Source: Candidatus Zixiibacteriota bacterium (GTDB lineage: Bacteria; Zixibacteria; MSB-5A5; SM1-73). From it: a DNA stretch of 23,723 nt. The notes under the pieces are model-generated. The model did no database searches. It was not told the origin of the DNA and saw only the letters and a list, made by a program, of their open reading frames with translations. Position 1 is the first letter of the stretch, and every line of letters starts with the position of its first letter. The stretch spans positions 1 to 23,723 of the forward strand of contig JAGMFA010000011.1 of assembly GCA_023127875.1 (NCBI GenBank), given 5' to 3'. Shown piece by piece: positions 22,449-23,723 of the stretch. Position numbers and translations under genes: made by a program.

Positions 22449-23195
22449 ATGATAGAGATAAAAGGTGTTTTCAAAAGTTTCGAGAATAATCAGGTGTTGA
22501 GGGGGGTTGATCTGACCATAAATAAGGGTGAGACCGCGGTCATCATTGGGAGGAGCGGGTGCGGCAAAAGTGTGCTTTTGAAACTCATCATCGGGCTTTT
22601 GAAGCCGGATAGGGGAAAGATATTGGTCAATGGAGATAATATCACCACCTTGACTGATAGCCAGCTAAACAAGATCAGGCAGAAATTTGGCATGGTCTTT
22701 CAGGCATCCGCATTGCTTGATTCCATGACCGTGGATGAAAATGTAGGCTTGGGCCTAAGGGAACATGCCCGGCTGGAAGAAGAACAGGTAAAGCAAAATG
22801 TAAAGGAGAAGCTGAAGATGGTAGGGCTTTCCGGGGTGGAACAACAAAAGCCGGCTGAACTTTCTGGAGGAATGAAGAAGAGAGTGGGGTTGGCAAGAGC
22901 CATTGCCATGGATCCAGAGTATGTCCTCTTCGATGAACCCACCACCGGACTGGATCCAATCATGGCAGACGTGATAAATGAACTCATCGTAAGTTTGAGA
23001 AATACCCTCTCCATAACCTCCATAGCGGTCACCCATGACATCGTCTCCGCCTATAAGATTGCCGATAGAATCGCTATGTTGTATGAGGGAAAGATAGTCT
23101 TTGTGGGAACACCTGAGGAGGTCAAGAATACGGATAATCCGGTGGTAAGGCAATTTGTTGAGGGGAGTTCGCAGGGACCGATTCCCGCTCTGTGA
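22449..23195 (+). CDS. mlaF: MlaF-like ABC transporter ATP-binding protein
   Basis: The 248-residue ATPase drives the MlaE permease. Walker A is GRSGCGKS (34-41), the Q-loop is in VFQASALLDSMTV, the signature is LSGGM (138-142), Walker B is YVLFDEP (158-164) with the D-loop TTGLDP, and the switch histidine is H196 (VTHD). The C-terminal tail NPVVRQFVEGSSQGPI is characteristic of MlaF-type ATPases. GAAAGAG precedes the ATG. The gene ends two bases before a degenerate heptamer start and seven before the clear array of cassette 2, so that cassette separates it from radA. Confidence 0.94.
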   Translation: MIEIKGVFKSFENNQVLRGVDLTINKGETAVIIGRSGCGKSVLLKLIIGLLKPDRGKILVNGDNITTLTDSQLNKIRQKFGMVFQASALLDSMTVDENVGLGLREHARLEEEQVKQNVKEKLKMVGLSGVEQQKPAELSGGMKKRVGLARAIAMDPEYVLFDEPTTGLDPIMADVINELIVSLRNTLSITSIAVTHDIVSAYKIADRIAMLYEGKIVFVGTPEEVKNTDNPVVRQFVEGSSQGPIPAL

Positions 23196-23201
23196 TGGCG
23201 T

Positions 23202-23229
23202 CGGCCGTCCGCTGACCGCAGTCCGCCGC
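23202..23229. repeat. Left heptamer array of cassette 2 (inverted GCGGACA type)
   Basis: Units CCGCTGA, CCGCAGT and CCGCCGC follow each other at 23209, 23216 and 23223, with a degenerate unit before them (CGGCCGT, 23202). On the opposite strand they read TCAGCGG, ACTGCGG and GCGGCGG. The array starts seven bases after the mlaF stop and ends 16 bases before the four-helix-bundle ATG. Confidence 0.8.
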
Positions 23230-23245
23230 AAAAACTAAAAACAGA

Positions 23246-23599
23246 ATGGCTTTTAAATTTGAGAATCTGGAAGTGTGGCAGTTGTCTTTGGAATATGTAG
23301 ACCATATTTATGAGATATGTAACATCTTGCCAGACAAAGAAAGATATAACTTAAAAACACAAATGATAAGGTCTGCAACTTCAGTTTCTTTAAATATTGC
23401 AGAGGGGTCCACCAGCCAAAGCAATCCGGAGTTTGGTCGTTTTGTCAGTATGGCAATAAGATCGTGTGTTGAAGTTATCGTTTGTTTGCATTTGGCAAAA
23501 AGAAGAGGATATATTGACAAAGAAGTTTTTGGCCAAACGTATGAATTTGGAGAAAAGGTGTTTGCAAAGCTTCAGGCTTTGCGAAAGAAATTGAGGTGA
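23246..23599 (+). CDS. Four-helix bundle protein (IVP / S23 family), cassette 2
   Basis: This 117-residue, all-helical protein belongs to the same family as the product at 9173. Marks are KFENLEVWQLSLEYV at the N-terminus and MIRSATSVSLNIAEG at ~40-54, the family's most conserved stretch. Beyond these marks similarity to the cassette 1 protein is low, so the two were probably acquired separately rather than by local duplication. No good ribosome-binding site lies before the ATG, as in cassette 1. The TGA stop is immediately followed by the right heptamer array. Function is unknown; a nucleic-acid-binding or oligomerising role is suggested by the fold's relatives. Confidence 0.85.
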   Translation: MAFKFENLEVWQLSLEYVDHIYEICNILPDKERYNLKTQMIRSATSVSLNIAEGSTSQSNPEFGRFVSMAIRSCVEVIVCLHLAKRRGYIDKEVFGQTYEFGEKVFAKLQALRKKLR

Positions 23600-23602
23600 G
23601 CT

Positions 23603-23663
23603 GCGGTCGGCGGACAGAAGAAATAGAAGTGAGCGGCGGTCGGTGGACTGCTGACGGCGGACG
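23603..23663. repeat. Right heptamer arrays of cassette 2 (GCGGACA type)
   Basis: Two blocks are present: GCGGTCG plus GCGGACA (23603-23616), then a ~20-base A-rich break, then GCGGTCG, GTGGACT, GCTGACG, GCGGACG (23636-23663). Orientation is opposite to the left array. The last unit ends two bases before the radA ATG. Confidence 0.82.
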
Positions 23664-23665
23664 AT

Positions 23666-23723
23666 ATGCTTAATCCAGGTAAAATCAAAACCGTCTACAT
23701 CTGCCAATCCTGCGGGCACAAGT
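23666..23723 (+). CDS. radA: DNA repair protein RadA, first codons only (3' end outside window)
   Basis: The frame from the ATG at 23666 reads KTVYICQSCGHK and runs off the window. This matches the N-terminal zinc-ribbon start of RadA/Sms (KxxFVCQxCG), a RecA-like ATPase that helps process recombination intermediates. Only 19 codons are present, so the call rests on this motif alone, including the first CxxC pair. No ribosome-binding site is visible: the heptamer array reaches to two bases before the start. Confidence 0.7.
   Translation, partial: MLNPGKIKTVYICQSCGHK

Overview
The window looks like a contig piece from an uncultivated Gram-negative bacterium of the FCB/candidate-phylum type (Zixibacteria, WOR-3 or KSB1 would all fit). 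The reasons are a C-terminal FlgD-like/type-IX-type sorting tail, cohesin and dockerin modules in one secreted protein, lipoproteins, and MlaE/MlaF outer-membrane lipid transport genes. The lineage is inferred from gene content only. Every gene I can support lies on the + strand.

Layout. (1) 1-1099: the 3' part of dnaG. (2) 1100-7892: a secreted-protein locus with a clear sigma-70 promoter (1264-1292), a small exported peptide, an exported TPR protein and a 1661-residue multidomain metalloprotease-like protein, closed by a strong intrinsic terminator. (3) 7946-10590: a VanZ-like membrane protein, an HNH endonuclease, a four-helix-bundle (IVP/S23) gene cassette and trpS, whose product carries an iron-sulfur type cysteine motif. 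(4) 10591-13822: a repeat-rich accessory zone with a DUF4177 protein, an orphan HicB-like antitoxin, a broken copy of the purN 5' end, a membrane-anchored coiled protein and a TPR lipoprotein. (5) 13823-17338: the purine genes purN-purC-purH, separated by C/G-rich hairpin repeats. (6) 17339-21476: coaBC, a family-4 uracil-DNA glycosylase and the replicative helicase dnaB. (7) 21489-23723: mlaE, mlaF, a second four-helix-bundle cassette and the first codons of radA.

The most interesting signal is a recurring genetic unit. Two unrelated-looking four-helix-bundle genes (9173-9553 and 23246-23599) each sit between inverted arrays of 7-bp repeats. Each unit begins within a few bases of the upstream gene's stop codon and ends a few bases before the next gene's ribosome-binding site or start. 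One unit uses AAGGTGA-type heptamers, the other GCGGACA-type. A gene-less array of exactly six GCGGACA-type heptamers (42 bp, so frame-neutral) lies inside the linker of dnaG. Together these look like a mobile or RNA-processed cassette family linked to IVP proteins, with dnaG holding a solo array.

The second notable signal is a diverged duplicate of the purN start (11633) lying 2.2 kb before the intact purN (13823) and bracketing two accessory genes. The purH 3' end is duplicated in a similar way 320 bp downstream, around hairpin repeats.

Functionally the window mixes replication and repair (dnaG, dnaB, udg, radA), de novo purine synthesis, CoA synthesis, lipid transport and surface or secreted proteins. 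The housekeeping genes look intact. Variation is concentrated in the intergenic spaces, which are full of hairpin repeats.
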